Both the position numbers and the translations under genes were made by a program. From Conchocele bisecta (taxonomy: Eukaryota > Mollusca > Bivalvia > Lucinida > Thyasiridae), in NCBI GenBank assembly GCA_029237695.1, contig CM055278.1:70795188-70859187 (forward strand): DNA of 64,000 bases, read 5' to 3'. Below the pieces are notes generated by a model that had not been told where the DNA came from, ran no database searches, and worked only from the letters and a program-made list of their open reading frames with translations. Within the stretch, counting starts at the first letter, position 1. Every line of letters starts with the position of its first letter. This document shows, piece after piece, positions 1-11,964 of this stretch.

Positions 1-331
1 TCAACCCTGAATAACTGGAATGAATTTTGATACATTAATTTTCCGACAAATCCAATCTTCAGTCACAAAATGATTTTCAGACTACCGGTAGTCCATTTAT
101 GCAAAGGTGGTGTTCTAAAAAATATGAAAATTACTTGCAAAAAGCCGACTCATCTGGATCTACACTGTGAGCAACTATACATTATGTTTGAAAAACATGG
201 ATATGCCCCGGTGGCATACTGGACTCTAACTGGAGAAACTTGTACAAACTTTTTGAAGTAAATGTACATGGACGGACGGCATAGGGGTATAAAAACTGCG
301 ATAGAGGGCTGTAGGGTTGAAAGAGTTAACT
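1..331 (+). repeat. Dispersed repeat family M1, copy 1
   Basis: This copy shares a core with the copies at about 61060-61712 and, inverted, at 2281-2450 and 3547-3771. The shared parts are the ...ccctgaataactggaatg start, the atgattttcagact block, gaaaattacttgcaaaaag, and the CTCATCTGGATCTACAC arm ending before gggttgaaag...gttaac. About 110 bp of other sequence splits it after position 190. It is non-coding and probably a non-autonomous DNA element. Confidence 0.6.
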
Positions 332-1635
332 CTAAAGGCCCCCTTGTTGCAGTGGCAGATCACGTATGATTCGTATTGGAGAAAAGGGCATTACACCATT
401 TGTTGCAAGTCTAGCTTTTAATCTACTCACGCACTGCTGATAAGGATCTACATGTATACGCTTTGGTAGAAGCATATTAGTGATTCACTGATTGAATTAC
501 AAACAGTGCGGAACCTTAACAGACTGCACAGATACGCAGGTAAATCTGGGTCTAGTTTTCAGCCACGTCAAAGATTGATAGATTGTGTTTTATGCCTGTT
601 CAACAGCAAGTTGATACACAGATAGGAAATTCACCTGTATGGCAGGGATCATGGAACTTCAGGACTAAAATTGCATCTTTAGCATGAAACCGTCACAATT
701 ATAGAATTATCATACCTTCAACAGCCAGGCCAAGTGGAGACTGGAGAAATGGGACTTGTGGGATTTGTGACCATATCCGGACAACGAGCTATATTGCTTG
801 TTAGAAGCACGACGCATGTTACACTGATGGAAGGCGAACAGTGCAGATCCAGATCAGACTGTGCGGATGCACAGTCTGATCTGGATCTACACTGGTCGCA
901 AAACCCATAAGCCCCATTTCTCCAGTCACAGCCACATATAAGTCTAGTTTAGTCAGATTGCTGATCACTGTATATATTTAGCAACTGGCATACCTGAGAG
1001 AGTAAGGATGTAATTTCAATTAAATCATTGCATTCCGATGATCTGTATTTTTCACCTTTCTTCACAAAAGCATGCAAGTTGTTTCATTTACTAAAAGTGT
1101 GCAAATCATTACAACACAAACTCCTAACTTTGATAATCGTCGAACATGACTACCAGAACTAGAAAATGTGTTCATAGAACATGGATTCCCCCACCTGCCG
1201 TTTTCATAGTAAAAGAAGCACAAAAGGGGGAGATAATACATGGCAGTGTCGAAACAAAAATCGAAATTCAATTTGTGCATCTACACATCATAAAGAAGTA
1301 CGTACCAAGTATCAAGCCTCCAGCTAGTATGGTTTAAAAGTAAATACAAGTTACAAGGTAAAATTGTGAAATGGGGAGATAATCTATGAACCAGCAGTTG
1401 AAAAAGAATTTGAAATCAACTGCACACATCTACACACGTATGGACATGGGTAAACACTAAATGCCCCCTCCACTACAGTGGTGGGACATAAAAGTATAAA
1501 TTGCTTCTTTACATTAGTTTTACACCGTGAAGTTTAAAAAATAAAAATAAACCATTTTATCGATATGACGAGCACCAATTACCGGTAATGAATTTTCAAT
1601 GGCTAATCGTGGACTAATTAAATGAATGACGAACA
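332..1635. other. Non-coding, with one perfect palindrome at 841-892
   Basis: There is no gene here. At 841-892 a 24-bp arm starting GTGCAGATCCAGATCAGACT is followed by GGAT and its near-perfect complement. The downstream ggtcgcaaaacccataa tail recurs at about 28840-28950, so this is a dispersed palindromic family (P). At 1146-1200 a sequence matches the inverted 3' end of hairpin-capped family A (tgttcatagaac). Confidence 0.6.
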
Positions 1636-1973
1636 GTGTAGGCATTGATCAGACTGCGCAGATGCGCAGTCTGATCAATGCCTACACTGGTCATCATAAA
1701 GGCAACAATCAGGTTTCGTCCAATTCTGGTCCATTTGTGTAAGCAGGGGTGTAGGCATTGACAGATGCGCAGATGCGAGTCTGATCAATGCCTACACTGG
1801 TCATCATAAAGGCAACAATCAGGTTTCGTCCAATTCTGGTCCATTTGTGTAAGCAGGGGTGTAGGCATTGATCAGACTGCGCAGATGCGCAGTCTGATCA
1901 ATGCCTACACTGGTCATCATAAAGGCAACAATCAGGTTTCGTCCAATTCTGGTCCATTTGTGTAAGCAGGGGG
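1636..1973. repeat. Three-copy tandem array, unit about 110-113 bp
   Basis: Units start at 1636, 1749 and 1859. Each begins GTGTAGGCATTGATCAGACT and contains a near-perfect inverted repeat around GCGCAGATGCGC, followed by a non-palindromic part (tggtcatcataaaggcaac). The middle unit has lost a few bases from one arm. Confidence 0.9.
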
Positions 1974-2280
1974 ACTTATCTAATGTTATCACTTCATAAA
2001 TTCCTCTTGCTTCTCAATCAGATCAAGTTATCACATGGGGGCCGTCTCAAAAGTTCTGAGAAGTGTAAATTGTTACATATCAGCATTTTCGTTTCTCTGA
2101 ATCTTTTGACATGTAGACATTTACACCAACCATGGCTGGCCCTACTGAGTATTTTCAGCTACTAAATCATGTAACCATGGAATCACCATAATTATTGTAT
2201 AAAATAGGATTTTGCAGTGTAAAAACTTTGTGTATTAATAATAATATTCATAATTATTACACTACATACCGGTATAGTAA

Positions 2281-2450
2281 GTGCAGTTAAGGCTAGTTAC
2301 GAGCCGTCTCATCAGGATCTGCACTTTTTGCAAGTAATTTTCATATTTTTGAGAGCAAAAACACCCCTTTTTCATAAATGGACTAGTCTGAAAATCAGTT
2401 TGTGGCACAAAATTAACTTAACGAAATCCATTCCAGTTACTTAGGGGTGA
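2281..2450 (-). repeat. Dispersed repeat M1, inverted partial copy
   Basis: This is the reverse complement of the M1 core: gagccgtctcatcaggatct, then cttgcaagtaattttc, then the tagtctgaaaatca block and a ttaggggtga end. The stretch 2451-3246 carries nothing I can identify apart from a short taggtaggtagg run near 2898. Confidence 0.6.
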
Positions 2451-3246
2451 AAAAAAAGCTATGATTTACAGATAAATTGTAATGATTTCCCTCAGAAAAA
2501 TGTATGTTAAAGTAAAAATACACACCTGATCATATGTTATGGGGTGCGTTCGCATCCCTTACACCCGCCACTGATACTTAGCTAAAACAGGCATATAAAT
2601 GTGAAAACTGGAACTTTCAAGTCACAAGTATTCAATGAACATTCAATAAACAATGACTTACAGTACAGACAATAGACTGATATAAGCTTAATGGAGCTTA
2701 ACAGAGAGCTATTGATCAAGTGGGGTCCCAGACGATGATATGCGGTTACGTAACTTGTCTCACAAACTAATTGTTGGTGCCTCTAGCAAACTAACTTGCC
2801 AAATCTGGAAATTTCATATGGTCTGAACTAGTGTTTAAGGCCTAAATTAAAATATTGTTTGTTTGATCTTTACCTACCCAACATTTCAGGCTTGGATAGG
2901 TAGGTAGGTAAATTATTTTATTTAAGATTAAAAAATAAATTAGATTTTGTTTGCACACTTGTACACAACACCTTTGTTCGGTCATACAACTTGTTTCCTG
3001 TTGACGACCATATTATTTGATTCATGCTCTGATATTAAATGCCATTATACTTTCGTATACAAACAGCTTCGATTTATCTATTAATACGTCTCCCAAAACA
3101 GCCTTCCACGTTATGTATTTGACAATTTCCTAATTTTAATCGAAACAAGTGAGCATGTCCCATGCTCCTCTGCCAGGAATACAGAAATACACAAAATGAT
3201 GCTGTTGAAATCGGAAAGCCACTCTTCGCCGGCCAACGCAAAGGAA

Positions 3247-3393
3247 AACAAGAAATGCATCTGTCGAACGCGGATGCCACCTGCAGCATATTTGAGAAAC
3301 TGTGACAAAGTGGTTAACCGAAAAGTGTGACGGACGGACGGTCCAAACACTATATGCCACCTGTTTCTTCGAAACCAACCCGGTGGCATAAAA
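3247..3393 (-). mobile_element. Short hairpin-capped element, family A, without array core
   Basis: Read on the minus strand it starts after a T-run with ATGCCACCGGG, a cap hairpin closing as GGTGGCATATAGTGTTTGGA, and then CCGTCCGTCCG. It ends with the 3' hairpin GGTGGCATCCGCGTTCGACA followed by ATTTCTTG|TT. It is nearly the same length and sequence as the copy at 36121-36293. It is non-coding. Confidence 0.75.
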
Positions 3394-3546
3394 ATAATAT
3401 ATATATACATGTACATGTATATAAAAAAAAAATATTATTTTGAAATTGGAATAAAAACTGTCGGCGGGAAAAAACTGAGGCGGGCGGTAAAGATCAAACA
3501 AATAATATTTTAATTTAGGCATAATCCTTTGAACACTACAGAACTC

Positions 3547-3771
3547 TATAGTTGTGTTTGCAAACAGTGTAGATCCGGTTGAGATGGTACGTAACGAGCC
3601 TTCACATCAGGACCTACACTTTTTGCAAGTAATTTTCATATTTTTGAGAAGACAAACACATGGAGTATCGGTAGTCTGAAAATCATTTTGTGACGATTGG
3701 ATTCGTCAGAAAATTAACATACATTTAATATGTATCACAGTCCCATTCTAGTTATTTAGGGTTGAAAGGGT
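3547..3771 (-). repeat. Dispersed repeat M1, inverted copy
   Basis: Same core as 2281-2450, including the cctacactttttgcaagtaa block and the tagggttgaaaggg end. Its other end carries gtttgcaaacagtgtagatc, the mate of the arm inside M1. Confidence 0.6.
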
Positions 3772-3948
3772 TTATGATCTTGTAAAGGCAATCTTATTTA
3801 AGGCAACTTTTTGTAAGCAATCCTACAACTTATATTGAAGATTTGGCTGGCTAAATAAATTCTCACAAACGTCATAAGAAGGTTTAGCATCTAGGTACTG
3901 TCTGTTTCACGAAAGCTGCCCAAATTTTACGGCCATATAAACAATTAA

Positions 3949-5902
3949 CAAGAAACGAGGCAAAGCCACGAAGGCCAGGTTTTTTCCAAGCATAGACACT
4001 TGGATAACATAATTATACCAACTTTTTGTAGACTAGATGGCCGTGGCCTGCATGTCGCGCCTTGGGGCGAGGCATGGACACTAAAAAAATAGATATAGTA
4101 GATGGAAAAACTTTAACCAAAAAACTTTAACCGGACACACGGACGAACGGACGGACGTATGCCAAAATGCCGACGATATCGCGCTTTCCGCAAGCAGGTG
4201 TGACAATGATGATAAACACCCATGTGAAGTATCAAGGTATTGGGTGAAGCAGTTGCAGAGATATAGTACACGAAAAAACTTTAACAAAAAAATTGAAAGT
4301 AATTTGAACTTGACATAGGGCACAGGATCGCGCTTTCCGCAAGCAGGTGCGACAATGATGATAAACACGCATGTGAAGTATCAAGGTATTGGGTGAAGCA
4401 GTTGCAGAGATATAGTACACGAAAACAATTTAACAAAAAAATTCAAAGTAATTTGACCTTGACATTGGGCACAGGATCGCGCTTTCCGCAAGCAGGTGCA
4501 ACAATGATGATAAACACCCATGTGAAGTATCAAGGTATTGGGTGAAGCAGTTGCAGAGATATAGTACACGAAAAAACTTTAACAAAAAAATTCAAAGTAA
4601 TTTGACCTTGACATTGGGCACAGGATCGCGCTTTCCGCAAGCAGGTGCGACAATGATGATAAACACCCATGTGAAGTATCAAGGTATTGGGTGAAGCAGT
4701 TGCAGAGATATAGTACAGGAAAAAACTTTAACAAAAAAATTCAAAGTAATTTGACCTTGACATTGGGCACTTGATCGCGCTTTCCGCAAGCAGGTGCGAC
4801 AATGATGATAAACACCCATGTGAAGTATCAAGGTATTGGGTGAAGCAGTTGCAGAGATATAGTACACGAAAAAACTTTAACAAAAAAATTCAAAGTAATT
4901 TGACCTTGACATTGGGCACAGGATCGCGCTTTCCACAAGCAGGTGCGAAAATGATGATAAACACCCATGTGAAGTATCAAGGTATTGGGTGAAGCAGTTG
5001 CAGAGATATAGTACACGAAAAAACTTTAACAAAAAAAGTAATTTGACCTTGACATTGGGCACAGGGGCCGCACGGTTGGGGGTTAGAATGAAAATATGGA
5101 TGATGATAAACACCCATGTGAAGTTTCAAGGTAATGGGCGAAGCAGTTGCAGAGATATAGTATAACGAAAAAGTTTAACCAAAAAACTCTAACCAGACGT
5201 ACGTTAAAAAGTTAACGTTGAAAATGGCTAAGTCAATTACGTAGAAATAATAGGTGAAGGTAAAAAAATGGTGGTCACATGTTGGATAGTTGTATGTGGT
5301 AGGCACCCCTTGGTTATGAAGCTGTGAAAGTTTGGTGGTCCTAGGTGGTACAGTACCAAAGAAATGGACTTAAACACGAAAACTTAACATTGTAAACGCG
5401 AAAACTTAACATTGAAAATGGCTAAGTCGACTGCGCGGAAAAAATGGGTGAAGTTAAAAAAAAAGTAACATGTTGGATAGTGATATGTGGTGGGTACCCC
5501 TTGATTATGAAGCTGTGAAAGTTTAGTGGTCCTAGGTGGTACAGTACCAAAGAAATGGACTTAAACACGAAAACTTAACATTGTAAACGCGAAAACTTAA
5601 CATTGAAAATGGCTAAATCGACTACGCGGAAAAAATGGGTCAAGTTAAAAAAAAAGTAACATGTTGGATAGTGATATGTGGTGGGCACCCCTTGATTATG
5701 AAGCTGTGAAAGTTTGGTGGTCCTAGGTGGTACAGTAACAAAGAAATGGACTCAAACACGAAAACTTAACATTGATTGTGGACGCCGCCCACGCCCCCGC
5801 GCCCGCCGACCGCCCGCTCGCCGCACGCCCGCCGCACGCCCGCCCGCCCGCCCGGCTTTCGCCAATCCAATAGCCTGGATTTTTTTTTCAAAAAACCTGG
5901 CT
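3949..5902 (-). mobile_element. Hairpin-capped element, family E, with 191-bp array and nested family C
   Basis: Read on the minus strand, a run of Ts is followed by the cap AGCCAGG...CCAGGCT (5872-5902). Next come a CGGGCGGGCG-type GC-rich tract (5777-5858), then a tandem array of about 191-194-bp units with starts at 5217, 5411 and 5602. It ends with GGCCTTCGTGGCTTTGCCTC and GTTTCTTG|TT at 3949. The interrupted MITE provides the empty-site sequence caattcaaaaacaag, so insertion was into a T/A run. A family C element is nested inside at 4033 to about 5195. There is no coding potential. Confidence 0.65.
4033..5195 (-). mobile_element. Family C element with 149-bp satellite core (5'-truncated)
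   Basis: Its minus-strand 3' end is CGCGACATGCAGGCCACGGCC followed by ATCTAG, matching the ends at about 40129 and 46368. The core (about 4170-5170) holds six to seven 149-bp units; internal landmarks recur at 4232, 4381, 4530, 4679 and 4828. Each unit contains the complement of CTGCTTGCGGAAAGCGCGAT, which is the 5' terminal sequence of family C elsewhere. Many 62-codon frames on the minus strand are by-products of this array. Confidence 0.75.
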
Positions 5903-5976
5903 AAAAAACCATATTGTTTTCGATAATATTAAATTAAAGGAAAATTTAAGAATGAGCCTTCTTTTTATTTCGTGAC

Positions 5977-6543
5977 ATAACTGGTAAACTTCTTAATGTG
6001 TGAAAAAAATTAAAAGTTGTCAAGGTCATATTAAGGTCAGAATGGATGTGTGGCATTTGTCCACAAGTATGTGTTGAACTATTTAAGTACATGTAGCCCT
6101 TCAAGGGATATAGAAGTTATGACAGAACTCAGAAACTCTGGCAAACTTCTTAATGTGTGAAAAAGTTCAAAGTTGTGAAGGTCAAAAGGTCAAGGTCATA
6201 TTAAGGGCAGCATGGATGTGTGGCAATTGTCCACAAGTATGATGTGTTGAAATATTTATGTAACCCTTCTACGGAAAAAGAAGTTATGACATAAATGAGA
6301 AACTCTGGCGAACTTCTTAATGTGTGAAAAAGTTCAAAGTTTTGAAGGTCAAGGTCACATTAAGGGCAGCATGGATGTGTGGCAATTGTCCACAGGTATG
6401 ATGATGTTGAAATATTTAATCAATCCTTCAAGGGATATAGGAGTTACATGTATGACATAATTAAGAAACTCCGGCGAACTTCTTAATGTGCCGGACACTG
6501 TCCAAACACTATATGCCTCCGGCTCTACCAAGACCGAGATCAA
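5977..6543 (-). repeat. Tandem array, about 166-bp units, ending in a degenerate family A cap
   Basis: The landmark acttcttaatgtgtg recurs at 5988, 6146, 6313 and 6479. On the minus strand the array is preceded by GGAGGCATATAGTGTTTGGAC, the sequence that follows the family A cap, but the first half of the cap hairpin is lost. It is non-coding. Confidence 0.7.
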
Positions 6544-7335
6544 TCAACATTGAAATAGAACCAACGGAGTAAGAATCAGCATTGACATTTGACGTTTCAA
6601 CGCTAATTTTGCTAAATATAGCATTCATATTTCCTGCTGATGTGCTCGCACTTAGTTGCCACGTTTCTGGCATTAACCAGACACTCTATCATCAACTAAG
6701 TCACCGATAACAGTCAGCTCTCGCATTTTTAAATTTGGTTATTTTTTATGATCGTGCATGCACGCACATGATCATCATGTGTTAAAGTATTACAGTATTT
6801 GTGGTGATTATAATTATATAAGTGCGCAATGCTGAAAATATATCGCAATAAAGCTCTTGAAGAGTTTCAAGCAGGCGTCTCTTTGTATTGTATCTGCAGC
6901 GAAGCGGTAGTCAGTATTAACTGTGAATCAGTAGATGGGATTACGTCACTACTTGCATGGTTTGCCGATAGATCTGTTACGCAAAATAGGCCTACAATCA
7001 AGTTCAATTTAGCACAAAATTTCCTGGAGTTGATGTTTACGATATCATAAACTGACATTCAAATGCGATAATTAGCCGACTAACACATGTTTATGACCTG
7101 TGACAAGTTGTGACTGTATTCATACAATATCAAGCTTTAAAGCTAAACCTTCTCTGGAGTTCTGTGTCTTAGCGTAAATTGACATACCAAATAATCCTAA
7201 AAGGGTCGCCCTTTCAATTGATATACACAATTATTTACTCGAGGATCAATCTATTACACCAACACCAACACAAGATCATTAATTTAGATTTTGATGATAG
7301 TGTTGTTGTTGTTAATAATTTCCCTAATCTTCTGC
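6544..7335. other. No recognisable feature
   Basis: This is unique-looking AT-rich DNA. Frames of 60-73 codons on both strands overlap one another and lack splice or protein features. Confidence 0.6.
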
Positions 7336-8815
7336 GTACATGTACTGTCATTTCGACTAATTCTGCGCATCGGCTAATGCGAAATTCACATCAAATTTAG
7401 CCATGCGTATGTCATAATAAAATATGTGGATTTCAGAACCTGATTAAATGCTACACTGTGGCACAATTTTATCACATTATGTTATTCAGAATATAGTCAA
7501 AATGTGTAAAATCCTTAGACCCTGCTGTTTGTTTTGTTGGTTTATTGGTGTTTAACGGCCTATCAACAGCTCAAGGTCATGTAAGGCCGGGCAAACGGGT
7601 TCGATCCCATTTTAACCTGCTGCATTGGGGGGAAAATCCCAAAATCAGAATGGAATATTTACATCGAGAACAAATATATTCAGCCTTGAAATTATAATAA
7701 CCTGACCTGGTGCCAGGTCCATACCACACCAAAGTCACTTGGTCCCTTCCCCTAAAATAGGATTACGAATAATAATAATAATACTCACAAAAGGGGTATA
7801 ACCAGATTCAACTGTCACATACAAAATTCCAGACGTATGTGAGGGTCAAACCAGGTCTCCAGTCAGGATTCCGGTAAGGATTAACCCTGATCGTTAAATT
7901 CCGCATGCTCCCACCTGTCACCCACCCTTAGACCCTGCTGATGGAATAGCTGTCTTATTTACTAAATTAACAGGTCAACCAAGAAACTATCCCGTCATGA
8001 TGTTACTTCAAGTTTAATATCCATTTTCCTATGCTGGTCCAGTATGTTGTTCGCCATTTTTGTTTACACTACCAGTTGCGCAGCATTATCAGAAAAATGT
8101 GACATTGCAAACACGCATGTGATGTTATACAATGGTGTCAGCTAATTCTGCTCACCTAAGGCTTTCCAAACAAATTAACATCCCCATATTCAGTCAAAAT
8201 TTCCTGAATATTCAACGCAGTTCAAAGAAATCTGTGCAGGTAATATGTCATAACATATGTCATAACCTTCTGACGTCAGTATGTGACGTAAATTGCGTGT
8301 TTGCAACGTCACATTTGTTTCTGCTAATGATGCGCATCTGGTAGTGTAAACAAAATGGCGAACAGCACACTGGATCAGCATAGCAAAATCAGAACTATCC
8401 AGTGACATCATGACAGGTTAGTTTCTTAGTTGAACAGCTATTCCATCAGCAGGGTCTGAGGATTTTACACATTTTGACTATATTCGGAATAATTTTTTAC
8501 CAAACTATCGGAATGTGTTAAAATTGTGCCACATTGTAGCACTTAATCAGCTTGTTTATTCCGAAATCCACATATTTTATTATGACGTACGCAAGGCTAA
8601 ATTTGATTGAATTGCGCATTAGCCGATGCGCAGAATTAGCCGAAATGACACAGTACTTCACTCACTGACGTCATAACTTTATGACATTTTACCTGCACAG
8701 ACTTCTTTGATCTGCGTTGAGTATTCAGGGACTTTTGACTGACTATGGGGATGTTAATTGCATTTAAATTTGTTTGGAAAGTCTTAGGTGCACAGAATTA
8801 GCTGATACCATTGTA
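7336..8815. repeat. Palindromic block with several pairs of inverted arms
   Basis: 7336-7513 pairs with about 8440-8665 (shared landmarks gcacaattttatcaca, aaatgtgtaaaatcct, ctgcgcatcggctaatgcg). 7941-8110 pairs with about 8300-8455 (atggaatagctgt, gttcgccattttgtttaca). 8130-8260 pairs with about 8690-8815 (cagctaattctg, aacatccccata). The left arm is broken by the SINE at 7528-7926. It looks like overlapping fold-back elements. There are no coding frames. Confidence 0.75.
7528..7926 (-). mobile_element. V-SINE-type SINE (RUDI-like) with 14-bp target duplication
   Basis: CTTAGACCCTGCTG occurs on both sides (7514-7527 and 7927-7940), which defines a 399-bp insertion. On the minus strand the body contains TTTTAGGGGAAGGGACCAAG, GGACCTGGCACCAGGTCAGG and the 3' part GTTGATAGGCCGTTAAACAC with an AACAAAC tail. 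Related bodies lie at about 49553-50535, 52640-52880, 56106-56580 and 57130-58900. The RUDI name is an inference from memory of mollusc SINEs. Confidence 0.85.
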
Positions 8816-9934
8816 AATAAACGACCACACCCATCGACACTTCTCGGCAGTAGACGAAATCAACGAATCAAAATCCATAAACATTTCCTCAGGCGCCCGG
8901 TCGGTTCATTAACTAGCACTATTACCCACATGTCTGCCTTAATGTTCTTCTATTAGTAACAGTCTATAATTTCCAATGCCACACTGGTTTGAGATGATCC
9001 CCAGGACCACTTTTGTTTCCCTCTCTTGAAAGTAAGTTACAGCTTATGAACTTCAAATTAATTTTCACCTGAACAGATTACTTTACTGCAATTGGTTGTC
9101 CGCAAAAGGAAGCCATTTTAATGGTAACATGCATTGATAATTGTCCGGACAATAAATATAAATGGTATGACTCAGATGGGGAAGTGACGACATCACACCT
9201 TTCATGAACTTCCATGTTTTTCATCTCAGTCACAGACTCAGTCAGCAGCCGGTGCCAAGGTGCAAACTTCACCCGGTTTTCACGCGATATGTATAGATAT
9301 ATCAGTATCACGTCTCTTACCTTTTAAAGAAAAATGTTTGATAAAATCGGCTCCGCCGGCTATTCCTTCATTGTTTGCGACAAACTCGATAAAATGTGGT
9401 TCAAATGCTGAATCGATTTCTCTGAAACAACCAAGCAGCCATTTTACTAAACAGATGCTGCTATTTTTAACAGCCAATCAAAACCGTTAGACAACATTAG
9501 CACGGAATGTAATCAGTCAAACTGGTTAGTTCGTTCCCCTGTCAATTCGTTCTCAAAAATCAGTATGCAAGGAGTGAGAAGAGCACACGTAGGTAGGCTA
9601 AACCAGAATGTAACCATTTAACAAATATGTTACAAGCCTAAGCAAACCCCAAGACAAACAAATGTACCAGGAGATGTAAAAAATGACAAAAACATAAATG
9701 AAATTAAAAAAACAAAGGAACTGTACAAGTGGACAAGGTATACCGACTTGGAACGTTCACTGGCGAAATTGCCCTCCAATATTCTATCGAAATAATTACG
9801 AGGGAATATGAAACAAACCGGATAAATTAGCAATATGGGGAAGTTTACTGACCCAATCACTGGATATAATACATAAAAAAAACCTTCCAGAATAGAAGTG
9901 TATCCACAAAATTGGAAACAATCAACATATTTTT
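8816..9934. other. Mostly featureless; contains the minus-strand exon candidate
   Basis: Apart from the splice-flanked candidate at 9321-9421 I see no supported gene, array or element in this stretch. Confidence 0.5.
9321..9421 (-). CDS. Possible internal exon on the minus strand, unrecognised
   Basis: On the minus strand, ggttgtttcag precedes 101 nt and a gtaaga donor follows. One frame stays open across it and reads ...EIDSAFEPHFIEFVANNEGI and then AGGADFIKHFSLK, which is protein-like in composition. No in-frame ATG is nearby and no neighbouring exon was found. A lone ATG in good context lies a few bases upstream in another frame but hits a stop after 13 codons. Function is unknown and the call is weak. 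Confidence 0.2.
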
Positions 9935-10095
9935 CTACAACAATAGAACGCTATGGAAACTTATCTGAGAATTGAGGGTTATATATGTTACTTTTATCCC
10001 AAACGTTGAAATATGGCAAAGGCTTATATCAGGGAAATATATCAGGGAAACCCTCAATTCTCAGAATAAGTTTCCATAGCGTTCTATTGTTGTAG
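9935..10095. repeat. Fold-back element, about 48-bp arms
   Basis: The left arm ctacaacaatagaacgctat...gagaattgaggg (9935-9983) is matched by its complement at 10048-10095 with a single small difference. A 65-bp spacer separates them. Confidence 0.85.
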
Positions 10096-11960
10096 TAAAC
10101 TACGTTAGATTATAAATGTTTAAGACTGTGTCCTGCGCATTAGGATGTGTTGTAGGGGTTATATTTGTTGTTTGGTTCACCATTTAGAGATCTCATTAAT
10201 ATATAAACGGAGCGCTTAATTTGTATTACTGTGTACACATATTGTTACCATTTAGTATTATTTGTATGACGGAAATCAATAATCTTGAGGTCAGGGGAGA
10301 TAACCGAGTTTTCTAACAATATTAAAAAAATCGATACTTATTCAAAGGAAGTCGATATTTATTTGTCCAATGCAATTTCTAGTATACAATAACTATACTT
10401 TATAAGATATCGACAGTAATGTTTATTATGTAGATATACACATATTTAATTTAAATAATTAAGAATAATCACATTGTCTTCTCATGCACATGAACTGGTG
10501 ATCACCACTACTAACACGGTATTGAACTATTGTAAAAACGAACACTTTTTATGCGAAAAACATATTGAATAGTTATATGATTAGGTACACATTTAATATA
10601 TTTTTACACAGGATATATAACGAGAATTTTTTTTCGCGATACACTTAATTGTGTATTTATCATTTATATATCGAATAAAACAAATTTCACAGTAATACGA
10701 TCATTCGATCTGTGCCACTCTTTCACGGATTTCATATTCCGGACATCCAGTTTTTCAAGCCGTCACTGCATGATTAACTTCACCTTGTTTTGCTTACCTC
10801 AGTTATTTCCTTTACAGTATAAATATACGAATGACCTAGTTACAAAATACATACTGAAATGCGACAGTGGGTGACACAATGGACATATTAACTATGCAAT
10901 TTTCAATAGCTGTAGGATACCAGGAGGGTAACAGAGTAAACACTTATCAGAGCTGTCAGATGTGCAGATGGACCGGGTGCTATGTCGGTCAAAATGTCAT
11001 AAGTAAACTTGTCCATTACCATGCTGTACCATGGTCAAATTAAGGAAGCCAAATAAGGGGCCAGTAGCGGGGAAATTAGTCGCTCCAATTGCGATGGGTG
11101 TGAAATGCATTGGAGGGCCTTACCCCGCGACTGGGTCGAATATTAATTGATAGGCCCTGCCCGCGGCGACGTTGTTTGAAGCTTGTGTCATCCGCTGTAT
11201 TTACCAGAGCGATTAGTTGCCTCGTCCGGACACTGCGACTGAGAGGGTCAATACGACAAACATGCCAACACGGGGCTTTCGCTACCAGTGTAGATCCAGA
11301 TGAGCCTGTCCATCCGCACAGACTTATCAGTATCTGCACTTTTCCTCATTCCATCAATGAAACACACTTATATTAATTACAAGCAATCCACATCATTTTA
11401 GGTTACAATAGTGTGGTATTTGATAAGGACCTACACTGGTCACAAATCACACAAGCCCGATTTCTCCAGTCACAGCCATAGCCACATATAAGACCAAGCT
11501 GTGTTTAATCAACGTAACCCCAATTTGGCAAAACAAATATTTTATTCTGGAAAAATCTGTATTTGTTTAACATCATGTCCATACATTTTATATTTATTTG
11601 AAACAAGTCAGTATGTAAATAATATTTACATATTATTTATATTATAAATAGTAAACCGTTTGTCCATTAATATGAACTGTCCATGTACAAATTTAACTCG
11701 AGTGTTCGAAAACAGTAAAGTATTTCCTTTAACTATCACGGATAAATAAGTGCGGGGATATTACTATTCAAGTTACACAATTTTAGTAAACAAGATTTTA
11801 TTTTCGAATATGTTTGAAGCATCCTGATGTGTATCCCCTGTGCATAGATTCTTCCATGTCTGTCAAACTGGATTCAACAAATCAGCTTGGAATAGGTGTG
11901 GCCTCGCGGATTCAATATCTAGTGTCCCATAATCCAGTGCCCCACTAATTAATCCCAGTG
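10096..11960. other. AT-rich non-coding DNA with family P traces
   Basis: At 11285-11345 and about 11425-11500, pieces of the palindromic family P occur (cagtgtagatccagatgagc; cctacactggtcacaaa). Otherwise there is no feature. The overlapping 87-88-codon frames at 11076-11376 on both strands cover the P fragment and are not credible genes. Confidence 0.5.
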
Positions 11961-11964
11961 GACT

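Larger units (their letters stand above)
3893..5976 (+). mobile_element. Mariner-like MITE (GTCTGTTTCACGAAA family) split by a large insertion
   Basis: The left part (3899-3948) and right part (about 5908-5976) align consecutively with the uninterrupted element at 21103-21619. The left part is tctgtttcacgaaa...aaacaatt and the right part is ttttcgataatattaaatta...tatttcgtga. The 1.95 kb between them is a family E element. The right terminus of the MITE is missing, cut where the next array begins. Confidence 0.6.

Noticed and set aside
4081..5113. Repeated 62-codon minus-strand frames
   Set aside because: They are exact by-products of the 149-bp satellite, without conservation beyond the DNA repeat.
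5714..5926. Arg/Pro/Ala-rich plus-strand frame
   Set aside because: It covers the GC-rich microsatellite of the family E element. The composition reflects the CGCCCGCCCG repeats.
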